This document shows, piece after piece, positions 1-9,035 of a stretch of 64,000 bases of DNA. The position numbers and the translations under genes are program-made. Source of the stretch: Paracoccus contaminans. GTDB lineage: Bacteria; Pseudomonadota; Alphaproteobacteria; Rhodobacterales; Rhodobacteraceae. The notes under the pieces were generated by a model, which was not told the origin of the DNA, ran no database searches, and was given only the letters and a program-made list of their open reading frames with translations. The stretch spans positions 1,170,001-1,234,000 of the forward strand of contig NZ_CP020612.1 in the NCBI RefSeq assembly GCF_002105555.1. Direction: 5' to 3'. Position 1 is the first letter of the stretch; every line of letters starts with the position of its first letter.

Positions 1-1147
1 CGGTGATATAGCGGTGGCTCAGCGTCGCGGCAGCGACCAGCGCGGCATCGCTGATGCGCACGCCGTGGTGCAGTTCGTATTTCTCCTTGATGCCGCGCAG
101 GATGCTGATCGTGTCCTCGACGGTGGGTTCCTCGACCATCACCGGCTGGAACCGGCGGGCCAGCGCGGCGTCCTTTTCAATATACTTGCGGTATTCGTCC
201 AGCGTGGTCGCGCCGACGCAATGCAGTTCTCCCCGCGCGAGCGCCGGCTTGATGAGGTTCGCGGCGTCCATTGCCCCGTCCGTCTTGCCCGCGCCGACCA
301 GCACATGCAGCTCGTCGATGAACAGGATGATCTCGCCGGCGGCTGCCTCGATCTCCTTGAGGATCGCCTTCAGGCGCTCCTCGAATTCGCCGCGGTATTT
401 GGCGCCGGCGATCAGGGCGCCCATGTCGAGGGCCATCAGCTTCTTGTTGCGCAAGGATTCGGGAACGTCGCCGTTCACGATGCGCAGGGCCAGCCCCTCG
501 GCGATGGCCGTCTTGCCGACGCCGGGTTCCCCGATCAGCACCGGGTTGTTCTTGGTGCGGCGGCTCAGCACCTGCATGGCGCGGCGGATTTCCTCGTCGC
601 GGCCGATGATCGGGTCGATCTTGCCCTGCTCGGCGGCCTCGGTCAGGTCGCGCGCGTATTTCGAGAGCGCCTCAAAGCTGTCCTCGGCGCTGGCCGAATC
701 GGCGGTGCGGCCCTTGCGGATGTCGTTGATCGCGCCGTTGAGCGCCTGCGGCGTGACCTTGCCGGCGTCCAGCGCATCCTTGGCGCGGGTGTTCACCATC
801 GCCAGCGCCATCAGCACCCGTTCAACGGGCACAAAGCTGTCGCCAGCCTTCTGCGCCAGGGTCTGTGCCTCGTCCATCACGCGCACCAGCGCGCTGTCCA
901 CATACACCTGCCCGTCGCCGCCCGACACCTTGGGCAGCCTGGCGACCGCCTCATCCGCCGCGCGCCGCACCGCTGCGGCATCGCCGCCCGATCGGGTGAT
1001 CAGGTTGGCGGCCATCCCTTGATCGTCGTCCATCAGCGCCTTGAGCAGATGCTCGGGCACCACGCGCTGATTGTTTTCGCGGATCGCGATCGTCTGCGCA
1101 GCTTGCAGGAACCCGCGCGAGCGTTCCGTGAACTTTTCCATGTCCAT
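1..1147 (-). CDS. clpB: ClpB disaggregase, N-terminal part (runs off the window)
   Basis: This is the N-terminal 382 residues of the AAA+ chaperone ClpB, which works with DnaK to dissolve protein aggregates in the cytoplasm. The frame opens [13 protein letters not shown], the usual start of alphaproteobacterial ClpB. The paired Clp_N repeats (about residues 1-150) follow, then the first AAA+ module with Walker [10 protein letters not shown] and Walker B ILFIDELH. The reading frame is still open at base 1, so the middle domain and second ATPase lie outside the window. The ATG at 1147 is preceded by AAGGAGA at good spacing. Heat-shock control is expected for the family, but I could not identify an RpoH promoter in the 269-base gap to pyrF. 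Confidence 0.95.
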   Translation of the reverse strand, partial: MDMEKFTERSRGFLQAAQTIAIRENNQRVVPEHLLKALMDDDQGMAANLITRSGGDAAAVRRAADEAVARLPKVSGGDGQVYVDSALVRVMDEAQTLAQKAGDSFVPVERVLMALAMVNTRAKDALDAGKVTPQALNGAINDIRKGRTADSASAEDSFEALSKYARDLTEAAEQGKIDPIIGRDEEIRRAMQVLSRRTKNNPVLIGEPGVGKTAIAEGLALRIVNGDVPESLRNKKLMALDMGALIAGAKYRGEFEERLKAILKEIEAAAGEIILFIDELHVLVGAGKTDGAMDAANLIKPALARGELHCVGATTLDEYRKYIEKDAALARRFQPVMVEEPTVEDTISILRGIKEKYELHHGVRISDAALVAAATLSHRYIT

Positions 1148-1416
1148 GGGCAATCTCTCCTTTGCAGCCCCCGCCTTGCGCCGCCCTGCTGGCACGGCAC
1201 CGTGCGGGTCTTGGGGTTCAGATGGGGACGGCAAAACGGCGCTTCAACCCGGCGGCGGGCGTGGCGCGGCGGCCCGCCGGGCCCATGGCAGCGCATGGGG
1301 CTTGTCTCGCGCGCCGCCCGCGGCGGGCCGGCCTTCAGGCGAGGCGGTGCCGCCTTGCAAGCCGGACCGGCCATGCCCTAGACCAGCCGCCATATGCCGG
1401 GGCGCAGGAGAATGAC

Positions 1417-2121
1417 ATGGACGACCGCCTGATCGTTGCACTTGACGTCCCGGACGCGCTGTCAGGGCTGGATCTTGCCACCCGCCTGGGCGATGCGGTG
1501 TCGTTCTACAAGATCGGCCTGGGCATGCTGACCGGCGGCGGCCTTGCTCTCGCGCGCGAGCTGAAGGACGAACACGGCAAGCGCATCTTCCTGGACATGA
1601 AGCTGTTCGACATCGGCGCCACGGTCGAGGCGGCGGTGCGCGGGCTGGCGCGGTTCGACATCGACCTGCTGACCGTCCACGGCGATCCCCATGTGGTGCG
1701 CGCTGCACGGCAGGGCGCGGCGGGGTCGGGCACCCGCATCCTGGCCGTCACCATCCTGACATCGCTGGACCGTGCCGACCTCGATGCCGGGTTGATGCGC
1801 GAGGGTGACCTGCACGCCCTGACGGTGGAACGCGCGGCCCGCGCCTTCGAAGCCGGCGCGGACGGGGTCATCTGTTCCCCGCGCGAGGCGGCGGCGATCC
1901 GCGCCCTGCCGGGCGCCGGGCTGATCGTCACCCCCGGCGTGCGGCCCGCCGGCGCCGCCGCAGGCGATCAGAAAAGGATCGAGACGCCCGCCGCCGCCAT
2001 CGGCGCCGGCGCCGATCACATCGTGGTGGGCCGTCCTATCTGGCAATCGCCCGACCCGCGCGCCGCGGCGCAGGCAATCCTTGACGATCTGCCCCCAGCA
2101 GCCCTGCCCGACAAGGCCTGA
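1417..2121 (+). CDS. pyrF: Orotidine 5'-phosphate decarboxylase
   Basis: PyrF makes UMP from OMP, the last step of de novo pyrimidine synthesis. The 234-residue product is full length for the bacterial family. It carries the catalytic D60-M-K62-L-F-D65 cluster, then LTVHG, the TPGVRP phosphate-binding segment, QKR and the closing VVGRPI. The start is the ATG at 1417 (MDDRLIVALDVP), preceded by GCAGGAGA. The same frame is open further upstream to about 1162, but that stretch is low-complexity Ala/Arg-rich sequence and is not part of the protein. The gene reads away from clpB and converges on the NUDIX gene. Confidence 0.95.
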   Translation: MDDRLIVALDVPDALSGLDLATRLGDAVSFYKIGLGMLTGGGLALARELKDEHGKRIFLDMKLFDIGATVEAAVRGLARFDIDLLTVHGDPHVVRAARQGAAGSGTRILAVTILTSLDRADLDAGLMREGDLHALTVERAARAFEAGADGVICSPREAAAIRALPGAGLIVTPGVRPAGAAAGDQKRIETPAAAIGAGADHIVVGRPIWQSPDPRAAAQAILDDLPPAALPDKA

Positions 2122-2132
2122 CGGCTCTGACG

Positions 2133-2150
2133 GGCCGCGCTGTCGCGGCC
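2133..2150. terminator. Possible hairpin between convergent pyrF and NUDIX genes
   Basis: GGCCGCG and CGCGGCC form a 7-bp GC stem around a CTGT loop in the 79-base gap between two convergent genes. No T-tract follows on either strand, so intrinsic termination is only a guess from position. Confidence 0.3.
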
Positions 2151-2200
2151 ATGCCGCGGGACAGGGCCTTGGCTCGTCATCCCATGGCAAAGGCCCATGC

Positions 2201-2659
2201 TCAGGGCCGGGGCTGGTCGAGGCCCAGCATTGCCGCGACAATCGCCCGGAAATGGGGCACCGCCTGGGGATGGGCCACGAACTCGGCCGCCGGCATCAGG
2301 CGCAGTTCCGTTCCCTCGTCGCCCAGCCGGGCGGACGCCGCCTCTGCCGGGGTCAGGACGGCGGTGAAATAGAACCCGTGCCGCCCCGGCCGGTGCGGCA
2401 GCGCACGGGCAAAGCCGCTCAGCCGAGCGGGGTCCAGCCTGAGGCCGGTTTCCTCGAACAGCTCGCGCAGGGCGCAGGCACGCGGGCCCTCGCCCGGCTC
2501 GCGCGCACCGCCGGGCAGATCCCACATGCCGGGCCAGGGAATGCCGGCAATATCATCGCGGCGCAGGACCAGAAGCGAATCGCCGCAGGTCAGCACCAGC
2601 TTGGCCCCGCGCCAGTCCAGCCCCAGATCGTCATCGCAAAGCGCGCTGCCGGGCTTCAT
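2201..2659 (-). CDS. NUDIX hydrolase
   Basis: A 152-residue NUDIX-fold pyrophosphohydrolase. The Nudix box fits GX5EX7REUXEEXGU exactly at residues 51-73 (G51, E57, R65-E66, E69-E70, G72), which supplies the Mg2+-binding glutamates. The substrate cannot be read from the sequence; nucleoside-diphosphate derivatives are the family norm. The ATG overlaps the stop of the upstream N-formylglutamate amidohydrolase (ATGA), so the two are translationally coupled. A housekeeping or salvage role is possible but not shown. Confidence 0.88.
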   Translation of the reverse strand: MKPGSALCDDDLGLDWRGAKLVLTCGDSLLVLRRDDIAGIPWPGMWDLPGGAREPGEGPRACALRELFEETGLRLDPARLSGFARALPHRPGRHGFYFTAVLTPAEAASARLGDEGTELRLMPAAEFVAHPQAVPHFRAIVAAMLGLDQPRP

Positions 2660-3525
2660 TCGGCCGCCAGCTGCGAGGGATCGGCGGCCATCCGGGCCAG
2701 CCTTCGGGCCACGCGGGCCAGCCGCGCCGCAAAGGCATCATAGCCGTGATGAGGACATATCCGCGCCTCGTCCATATAGAGGCTGCGGTCGATTTCGATC
2801 TGGACGACATGGCGGCCGCAGGACGGCCGCCCATGGACCGCGGCGGTATGGGCGCCGGCAAAGGGCGTGTTGCGGCGCACGGCAAAGCCTTCGGCAGCCA
2901 GCGCCTGATGAACCGCGGCCGTGACGCCGGGTGCAGCCGACCGGCCGTTGCGGTCGCCCAGAACGATGTCGGGCGGCGGGCCGGCCACATGGGACAGGGC
3001 GGCATGCGGCATCGAATGGACATCGATGAGGATCGCCTGGCCAAATCGGGTCGCTGCCTCATCCATCAGGATAGACAGCGCAGCATGATAGGGCTGCCAA
3101 TAGGCTTCGATGCGCCGCCGCGCCTCAGGGGCGGTCAGCTTGCCTTGCCGAATCGGACGGCCATGGGCAACGACGCGGGGGATGACGCCCAGGCCCGCCA
3201 TGGCGCGCGGCGCGACACGCGCAGGCGCGATGCCGCTGATCGCTGCCGGGTCCAGTTCGTCCGCACCCCGGTTCAGGTCCACGATGGTGCGCGGCACCCG
3301 CGCCAGCAGGACAGCTGCCCCCGCATCGGCAGCCGGCGCGATCAGGCGGTCCACGAAGGCATCCTCGGACGATCGTAGCGCCAGGGGATCAAGGATGGAT
3401 TCGGCCAGGAACCAGCCCGGATAGTCGCGGCCGGAATGGGGCGACGCCATGATGACACCGCACGCCCAGTCGGGCGGCCGCACCAGATCGAAGGTGCCCT
3501 GTGGAAAATCCGGGCCAGCGGTCAT
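2656..3525 (-). CDS. N-formylglutamate amidohydrolase family protein
   Basis: A 289-residue member of the N-formylglutamate amidohydrolase family, which cleaves N-formylglutamate to formate and glutamate at the end of one histidine-degradation route. Visible hallmarks are ASPHSGRDYP near residue 27, the acidic LRSSEDAFVD segment, VDLNRG and a DVHSMP metal-site motif. I chose the ATG at 3525 (MTAGPDFPQG) because AAGGGGA lies just upstream; an in-frame extension to 3645 is basic and low in complexity. There are no hut genes nearby, so the physiological substrate may differ from the family name. Confidence 0.85.
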   Translation of the reverse strand: MTAGPDFPQGTFDLVRPPDWACGVIMASPHSGRDYPGWFLAESILDPLALRSSEDAFVDRLIAPAADAGAAVLLARVPRTIVDLNRGADELDPAAISGIAPARVAPRAMAGLGVIPRVVAHGRPIRQGKLTAPEARRRIEAYWQPYHAALSILMDEAATRFGQAILIDVHSMPHAALSHVAGPPPDIVLGDRNGRSAAPGVTAAVHQALAAEGFAVRRNTPFAGAHTAAVHGRPSCGRHVVQIEIDRSLYMDEARICPHHGYDAFAARLARVARRLARMAADPSQLAAE

Positions 3526-3681
3526 CGGTCCCCTTGGATCCGGGCGCCTGCCCCGTACGCGCCCATGCCCAGTATAACGCGCCGCACGGGATAGAAAAGG
3601 AGGCTTGCGGCCCTTGGAATCGGCCTGTATAGACACGCGGACCAACGCGATTCAGGGTTTGAGGCCCGGTGTCGCAGGCAA

Positions 3682-3756
3682 GGGCGGTTAGCTCAGCGGT
3701 AGAGCACTACGTTGACATCGTAGTGGCCACTGGTTCGATCCCAGTACCGCCCACCA
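3682..3756 (+). tRNA. tRNA-Val (anticodon GAC)
   Basis: A complete cloverleaf. The acceptor stem GGGCGGT pairs with ACCGCCC, the D arm contains GCTCAGCGGTAGAGC, the anticodon stem CTACG/CGTAG encloses loop TTGACAT (anticodon GAC), and the T arm contains GGTTCGATCCC. The discriminator A and the 3' CCA are encoded. It decodes GUC and GUU valine codons. Confidence 0.97.
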
Positions 3757-3837
3757 TGATTTCGCCGCCCCCGGCCTGTCACCGGGGGCATTCAGTTTTC
3801 CGGGCGCAACTCGCGAGCGCCGAGAGGAGAGAGACCG

Positions 3838-3963
3838 ATGAAGGTTCGCAACTCGCTGCGTTCGCTGAAAGAGCGTCACCGCGACTGTCAGATCGTGCGC
3901 CGCAAGGGCCGCATTTATGTCATCAACAAGACCAACCGCCGGTTCAAGGCGCGGCAGGGCTGA
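3838..3963 (+). CDS. rpmJ: Ribosomal protein bL36, zinc-free (C-minus) type
   Basis: A 41-residue 50S subunit protein, [16 protein letters not shown] at the N-terminus and rich in Arg and Lys. The four-residue zinc ribbon of classical L36 is absent and only one cysteine remains, so this is the zinc-independent form usual in Rhodobacteraceae. The start follows GAGAGGAGAG. It lies 81 bases after tRNA-Val and is followed by a strong hairpin. C-minus L36 is zinc-responsive in some bacteria, but I see no Zur site here. Confidence 0.95.
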   Translation: MKVRNSLRSLKERHRDCQIVRRKGRIYVINKTNRRFKARQG

Positions 3964-3988
3964 ACGCCCGCCTCTTGTGCAGATGATA

Positions 3989-4016
3989 AACGCCCGCGGT
4001 TCGCGCCGCGGGCGTT
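3989..4016 (+). terminator. Intrinsic terminator-like hairpin after rpmJ
   Basis: AACGCCCGCGG pairs perfectly over 11 bp with CCGCGGGCGTT around a six-base TTCGCG loop, 25 bases after the rpmJ stop. A weak T-rich tail (TTCTGCTGTGTT) follows. Position and stem strength support a rho-independent terminator for rpmJ. Confidence 0.8.
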
Positions 4017-4567
4017 CTGCTGTGTTCTCCGGTGTTGCGCCCTGTCTTTCGTGAAAGGGCATGGCCTGCTTTTGGAATGATAGAGCCGCCTTGGGACGGC
4101 ATCGCCTGCCCCTGTGACGGCAAGGGCCGCGGCCGCTTGCTTGGCTTCGGCGGCGGGGCTGCTCTGTCTGGCAATGCACGGCATGGTCCCCGCCTGCCTG
4201 CGCAGCGTGCGGCAGAGCTGCACCGGACGGGTCCGGGCCGCATCTGCCCTGGGCCATCCGGCCTGCGCTCCCGTTCCGCAGGATAGGGCGGCGTCTTGCG
4301 TCCGGGCAGCCGATCCCGGCCGCTCACGGTCCGGCAGGACGGGCCTTTGCCTTGCAGCGGCACCGGCCGGGTCCGCAGGGCAAGGAACATCCATGCCCTG
4401 GCCGGATGATCTCTGCGCGGGCTGGCAAGCGGGGCCGGCTCTCTGCCGGCCTGCAAAGAAGCCATGGCGCGGTTGAGGCAGGGGCCTTGGCGGACGGAAA
4501 ACCCGGCCGATGTCCACGCTCTTGCAGCCCCTTTCGCCTTGGCATGCACGGGGCACGCGGCCGGGCT
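4017..4567. other. Gene-free 550-bp GC-rich stretch
   Basis: No protein-like reading frame is visible here on either strand. Open frames exist but have low-complexity Arg/Pro/Ala-rich compositions with no family resemblance. The stretch holds many short GC-rich inverted repeats but no RNA gene, operator or insertion-sequence end that I recognise. It separates the rpmJ terminator from the end of the LysR gene. Confidence 0.5.
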
Positions 4568-5500
4568 TCAGCCGCTGGTCGCTGGGTCCGAACCGGCCTC
4601 GGCCGCCCTGTCGGACAGCCAGTGCAGGAACAGCTCGGCCGATGCCTTGGGCCGGGCCCGATACGGGACCACGACGTGATAGCCGTCGCTGGTCCGTGCG
4701 ACGTGATCGGTCAGCCGCACCAGCCGCCGCTGGGCGATCAGGTCGGGAATGAGCCGTGCCCAGCCCAGCGAAATGCCTTGCCCGGCCAGTGCCGCATAGA
4801 TCGAATCGGTGAACGAGCTGCACACCATCTGCGCACCGCGCCGCGGCATGGCCGCGCCAAAGGCGGACAGCCACGCCTCCCATCCGGTCCAGACGGGATC
4901 GTGGGACTGATGCATGATCAGCGGGTGCCGCACCAGCTGATCCAGCGTGTCGATGGGCCCGTGGGCCTGCAGGTATTCGGCACTGCATATCGGATAGACC
5001 TCGTCGCGAAACAGCAGGATCGAACGGCCATCCGGCCACAGCCCATTGCCGTAACGGATCGTCAGATCGGCATCCCCCCGGCCGAGATCCACCAGCTGAT
5101 CCTGCGCCACGATCCGCAGCTTGAACTGCGGATGTTCCCGGCTGAACCCCGAAATCCGAGGCAGCAGCCAGAAATGCGAAAACCCGACCGAGGCCGAGAT
5201 CACCAGCTCGTCGGGGGCCGAAGCGTCGGTGATCTCGTCGATGGCATCAGCCATCAGCGTCAGGGCAGAACTGGCAGCATTGGCAAGGATGCGGCCGTTC
5301 TCGGTCAGCTCGACGCGCCGGTGCAGACGGCGGAACACGGGAAAGCCCAGGGCGGTTTCAAGCAGATGCACCTGCCGGCTGACGGCCGCCTGCGTTACCC
5401 CCAGCTCGGCCGCAGCGCGGGTGAAGCTGCGCAGCCGCGCGGCCGATTCGAATGTCACCAGCGCGGTCAGCGGCGGCAGCCTGCGGCGCAATCCCGGCAT
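4568..5500 (-). CDS. LysR-family regulator (GcvA-like), divergent from gbcA
   Basis: A 310-residue LysR-type regulator. The N-terminal winged helix-turn-helix is at about residues 5-65 (ALVTFESAARLRSFTRAAAELGVT, split by AVSRQVHLLE), and a periplasmic-binding-like effector domain follows. The spacing and sequence resemble the GcvA subgroup. The ATG at 5500 (MPGLRRRLPP) is preceded by GAGGGGA, whereas the upstream in-frame ATG at 5545 has no ribosome site. Its divergent position 146 bp from the Rieske demethylase suggests that it controls gbcAB, perhaps responding to betaine or a demethylation product. That link is inferred from position only. Confidence 0.88.
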   Translation of the reverse strand: MPGLRRRLPPLTALVTFESAARLRSFTRAAAELGVTQAAVSRQVHLLETALGFPVFRRLHRRVELTENGRILANAASSALTLMADAIDEITDASAPDELVISASVGFSHFWLLPRISGFSREHPQFKLRIVAQDQLVDLGRGDADLTIRYGNGLWPDGRSILLFRDEVYPICSAEYLQAHGPIDTLDQLVRHPLIMHQSHDPVWTGWEAWLSAFGAAMPRRGAQMVCSSFTDSIYAALAGQGISLGWARLIPDLIAQRRLVRLTDHVARTSDGYHVVVPYRARPKASAELFLHWLSDRAAEAGSDPATSG

Positions 5501-5646
5501 CCTGTTCCCCTCGCCTGCCGGCGGGGCGATTCGCCGCCCTGCCATTACATTCAGTCATGCGAGCAGAAACCATTAATGCAGTTGAAGAAAGCCCGTTCCT
5601 GACCGCTAGCTTGGCCCTGCCAACCGTCACGCCCAGAGGTTTTCCG
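5501..5646. promoter_or_regulatory. Divergent LysR / gbcA control region
   Basis: A 146-bp intergenic region with a locally AT-richer centre that includes the 8-bp palindrome CATTAATG at 5571-5578 and a T-N11-A arrangement in ATTACATTCAGTCAT near 5553. LysR proteins commonly bind such sites between divergent genes. No convincing -35/-10 pair was found. Confidence 0.4.
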
Positions 5647-6897
5647 ATGCTCGACCAGTCCCGTTCCGCGATCTCGACCCTGCTGGATGAGCGGCGCGAG
5701 GGCCATTCCCTTCCCGCCGGTCTCTACACGCGCGAGGATGTCTACGAGGCCGATCTGGACGTGTTCTTCCGCAAGCACTGGATCTTCATCGGGCCGGAAT
5801 GCGACGTGCCCGAGCCGGGCGATGCCAGCGTGATCGACGTGGCCGGTTCCAGCCTCATCATGCTGCGCGATGACGACGGCGAGGTGCGGGTGTTCCACAA
5901 TGTCTGCCGCCATCGCGGCGCGCGCATCCTGGACGAGGGCACATCGGTCGTCTCCAAGCTGGTCTGCCCCTATCACCAGTGGACCTACGAACTGACGGGT
6001 GAACTGGCCTATGCCCCCCATATGGGCCGCGACTTCGACAAGACCTGCAACAGCCTCAAGCCGGTGAACTTCCGCAATATCGGCGGGCTGATCCATGTCT
6101 GCCTGTCCGACGACCCGCCCGCCGACATCGACGCGCTGGAGGCGGTGGGCCGCGACCGGCTGCTGCCCTATGACCTCAAGAACACGCGCGTCGCATTCAC
6201 GCAGGACGTGATCGAACACGGCAACTGGAAGCTGACGATCGAGAACAACCGCGAATGTTATCACTGCGCCGCCAATCATCCAGAACTGTGCGTGTCCTAC
6301 ATCGATCTTGACTTCGGGTTCGACCCCGAGAGCCTGTCGCCCGAGGACCGGGAACGGGCGGCCCGCCACGAGGCCCTGTATGCCCGGCAGATCGTCGCCT
6401 GGGAGGCCGAGGGCTATCCCTCGGCCGCCATCGAGCATCTGTCCAAGACCGAATCGAACTTCCGCACCCAGCGGCTGATCATCTCGGGCGCGGGGGAATC
6501 GCAGACGCCCGATGCGCGCGCGGCCGTGGCCAAGCTGACCGGCATCGGCCGCAAGGATCTGGGCGACACGCATCTGTGGGGCCATAACAGCTGGCACCAT
6601 TTCATGGGCGATCACATCATCGTCGCCGCAGTCATCCCGCTGGGGCCGGACAAGACGCTTCTGCGGATGAAATGGCTGGTCAACAAGGATGCGGTCGAGG
6701 GCATGGACTATGACCTGCACAACCTGACCAGCGTCTGGGTCGCCACCAACGAGGAGGACGCGGCGCTGGTCGGCCGGTCCCATGCGGGGGTATCCGATCC
6801 TGCCTATGTGCCGGGGATGTATTCGCCGTTCACCGAAAAGCAGCTGGACTGGTTTGCCGGCTGGTATGTGGACCGGATGCGCGCGCATGGCTACTGA
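5647..6897 (+). CDS. gbcA: Glycine betaine demethylase-type Rieske oxygenase, alpha subunit
   Basis: A 416-residue aromatic-ring-hydroxylating-type Rieske oxygenase that probably removes one methyl of glycine betaine to give dimethylglycine and formaldehyde. The [2Fe-2S] Rieske motif is C87-R-H89 with C107-P-Y-H110. The mononuclear iron site is within ENNRECYHCAANHPEL (H207 and H211). These segments are those of GbcA and the related stachydrine demethylase, and the neighbours (GbcB, ProVWX, DgcA) favour betaine. The start ATG at 5647 follows a weak ribosome site. The matching reductase overlaps its 3' end. The closest alternative substrate is proline betaine. Confidence 0.88.
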   Translation: MLDQSRSAISTLLDERREGHSLPAGLYTREDVYEADLDVFFRKHWIFIGPECDVPEPGDASVIDVAGSSLIMLRDDDGEVRVFHNVCRHRGARILDEGTSVVSKLVCPYHQWTYELTGELAYAPHMGRDFDKTCNSLKPVNFRNIGGLIHVCLSDDPPADIDALEAVGRDRLLPYDLKNTRVAFTQDVIEHGNWKLTIENNRECYHCAANHPELCVSYIDLDFGFDPESLSPEDRERAARHEALYARQIVAWEAEGYPSAAIEHLSKTESNFRTQRLIISGAGESQTPDARAAVAKLTGIGRKDLGDTHLWGHNSWHHFMGDHIIVAAVIPLGPDKTLLRMKWLVNKDAVEGMDYDLHNLTSVWVATNEEDAALVGRSHAGVSDPAYVPGMYSPFTEKQLDWFAGWYVDRMRAHGY

Positions 6898-7951
6898 GCC
6901 GGCAATGTCAGCGCCGGGCTGGTGGGATCCGCTGGCCGACGATCAGCTGCGCTGCATCGCGGTCCACCAGGAAACCCATGATGTCAGCAGCTTTACCTTC
7001 GTCTCGCCCGCGGGAAAGCATTTCCGCTTTGAAGCGGGGCAGTATTTCCTGTTCGATTTTCCCTTGGGCGGGGATGAGGAAAGCCGCTGCTACAGCGTCT
7101 CGTCCCCGCCGACCCGGCCGGGCACCATCACGATCACCGTCAAGCGCGTGCCGGGCGGGCGGGTGTCGAACTGGCTGCACGACAATCTGCGGCCCGGCGC
7201 GCTCGTGCGGGCGCAGGGGCCGCGCGGCAGCTTCGTGCGGCCGGCAACCGGGGCGCCCAGATACCTGTTCCTGTCGGGCGGATCGGGCATCACACCGGTG
7301 ATGTCCATGCTGCGCGAGATCGCCGACCGGGCCGAGCCTGCGGATGTGGTGTTCATGCATGCCGGCCGCAGCCCGCGCGACCTTGTCTTCCGTGACGAGC
7401 TTGCGCTGCTGGCCTCGCGCATGCCCGGCCTGCGGCTGGTCCTGCTGCCCGAAAGCCGGCAGGGCGATCCCGCCTGGCCGGGCCTGACCGGGCGCATCTC
7501 GGCCGAGATGCTGCGGCTGATGGTTCCAGATCTGGCCGAGCGGGCGGTGATGTGCTGCGGCCCTGCGCCCTTCATGGCCGCCGCCCGCACCATCACTGCC
7601 GCCATCGGCGTTCCGGCCGAACGCTATTTCGAGGAAAGCTTCGACGCCGCCGTGCTGGAACCCCCGGTGCATGAACCTCCGGCCGCCTCGGCGTTCAAGG
7701 TGACCTTCGCCAAGCAGAACCGCAGCATCGAGGTCGGCGTGGAACAGACTGTCCTGTCCTGCGCCAAGCGTGAAGGCATCCGCATCCCGTCGTCCTGCGC
7801 GAACGGCATCTGCGGCACCTGCAAATCGAAACTGGTCAGCGGCAGCGTGGACATGAAGCACGAAGGCGGCATCCGCCAGCGCGAGATCGACGCGGGGATG
7901 TTCCTGCCCTGCTGCTCGCGCCCGCTGAGCGATCTGGTGATCGACCGCTAG
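6887..7951 (+). CDS. gbcB: Glycine betaine demethylase reductase subunit
   Basis: A 354-residue ferredoxin reductase of the GbcB type that passes electrons from NAD(P)H to the Rieske oxygenase. The FAD-binding segment RCYSVSSPP lies near residue 66, the nucleotide-binding LSGGSGITPVMSML near 130, and CCGPAPFM near 223. A C-terminal plant-type [2Fe-2S] domain has the CANGICGTC cluster ligands plus a distal cysteine in LPCCSRP. The ATG at 6887 overlaps the gbcA stop by 11 bases; an in-frame ATG at 6905 is an equally possible start. The tight overlap indicates one operon with gbcA. Confidence 0.88.
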   Translation: MATEPAMSAPGWWDPLADDQLRCIAVHQETHDVSSFTFVSPAGKHFRFEAGQYFLFDFPLGGDEESRCYSVSSPPTRPGTITITVKRVPGGRVSNWLHDNLRPGALVRAQGPRGSFVRPATGAPRYLFLSGGSGITPVMSMLREIADRAEPADVVFMHAGRSPRDLVFRDELALLASRMPGLRLVLLPESRQGDPAWPGLTGRISAEMLRLMVPDLAERAVMCCGPAPFMAAARTITAAIGVPAERYFEESFDAAVLEPPVHEPPAASAFKVTFAKQNRSIEVGVEQTVLSCAKREGIRIPSSCANGICGTCKSKLVSGSVDMKHEGGIRQREIDAGMFLPCCSRPLSDLVIDR

Positions 7952-8009
7952 TCTGCCGGCAGGCGCTGCAAACGCCCGCCTCCGGCAGGCGCGGGGGCGG
8001 CCTTGCCGT

Positions 8010-9035
8010 TCAGCTGTCGCCCGCGGCCACGGCGATGGCGCGGGTCATCGGCAGAACGCCGATGGCGCGACCGGCCTCGTCCACCACCGTCACCCGGTCG
8101 ATGCCGCCCGCCGACATGGCGCGGATCGCCTCGCCCAGTCCGCTGCGGGCGGGAATGGTCGGACCGGTCGCCTCGCCCGACAACGGCTGCATGACCGAGG
8201 CCGCCTGCACGACCTTGGCACGGTCCACATGCTGCACGAAGCTGGCCACATAGTCGTCGGCAGGACGCAGGACCATATCCTGCCCGGTGCCTTCCTGGAT
8301 GACCGAGCCGTCGCGCAAGAGCGCGATCCGATCGCCGATCCGCAGCGCCTCGTCAAAGTCATGGGTGATGAAGACGATGGTCTTGCGGATCTCCTTCTGC
8401 AGATCCAGCAGCACTGTCTGCATGTCATAACGGATCAAGGGGTCCAGCGCCGAATAGGCCTCGTCCATCAGCAGGATCGGCGCGTCATTGGTCAGCGCGC
8501 GCGCCAGCCCGACGCGCTGCTGCATCCCCCCGGACAGCTGGCTGGGATAGCGGTTCTCATAGCCGGCAAGGCCCACCCGCTCGATCCAGCGCGACGCCTC
8601 GCGATGGCGCCTGTCCTGCGCGACGCCTTGCACCTCAAGGCCATAGGAGACGTTGTCGATCACCGTCCGGTGCGGCAGCAGGGCGAATTTCTGGAAGACC
8701 ATCGCCGTTTGGTGGCGGCGGAAATCGCGCAGCGCGGCGGGGGCCATCGCCAGCACGTCCTGCCCGCCGATGACGATCTGGCCGGCGGTCGGCTCGATCA
8801 GCCGGTTGATGTGGCGGATCAGCGTGGACTTGCCCGACCCCGACAGACCCATGACCACCTGGATCGAGCCGGGATCGATCGACAGGTTGATATCGCGCAG
8901 GCCCAGGACGTGGCGGTGGCGCTGGTTCAGCTCGGTCTTGGTCATGCCGGCGCGCACGGCCTCGACATGGGCGGCGGGATGGGCGCCGAAGATCTTGTAG
9001 AGATCGCGGATCTCGATGGCGAGCGGCTCAGGCAT
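8010..9035 (-). CDS. proV: Glycine betaine/proline ABC transporter ATP-binding protein
   Basis: A 341-residue ATPase of a betaine-type ABC importer. It has Walker A GLSGSGKST, the LSGGMQQRVGLARA signature, Walker B ILLMDEAYSALDP and the H-loop ITHDFDEAL. A C-terminal extension of about 70 residues resembles one partial CBS motif (GIDRVTVVDEAGRAIGVLP), shorter than the paired CBS of enterobacterial ProV. Two adjacent ATGs lie at 9038 and 9035; GGGGAGG is better spaced for 9035. The gene overlaps the end of proW by 8 bases. It delivers the substrate used by the neighbouring demethylation genes. Confidence 0.9.
   Translation of the reverse strand: MPEPLAIEIRDLYKIFGAHPAAHVEAVRAGMTKTELNQRHRHVLGLRDINLSIDPGSIQVVMGLSGSGKSTLIRHINRLIEPTAGQIVIGGQDVLAMAPAALRDFRRHQTAMVFQKFALLPHRTVIDNVSYGLEVQGVAQDRRHREASRWIERVGLAGYENRYPSQLSGGMQQRVGLARALTNDAPILLMDEAYSALDPLIRYDMQTVLLDLQKEIRKTIVFITHDFDEALRIGDRIALLRDGSVIQEGTGQDMVLRPADDYVASFVQHVDRAKVVQAASVMQPLSGEATGPTIPARSGLGEAIRAMSAGGIDRVTVVDEAGRAIGVLPMTRAIAVAAGDS

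Noticed and set aside
4017-4567. A decayed gene or mobile-element remnant after rpmJ
   Set aside because: No residual motif, terminal repeat or target duplication could be seen; it is best treated as plain intergenic DNA.
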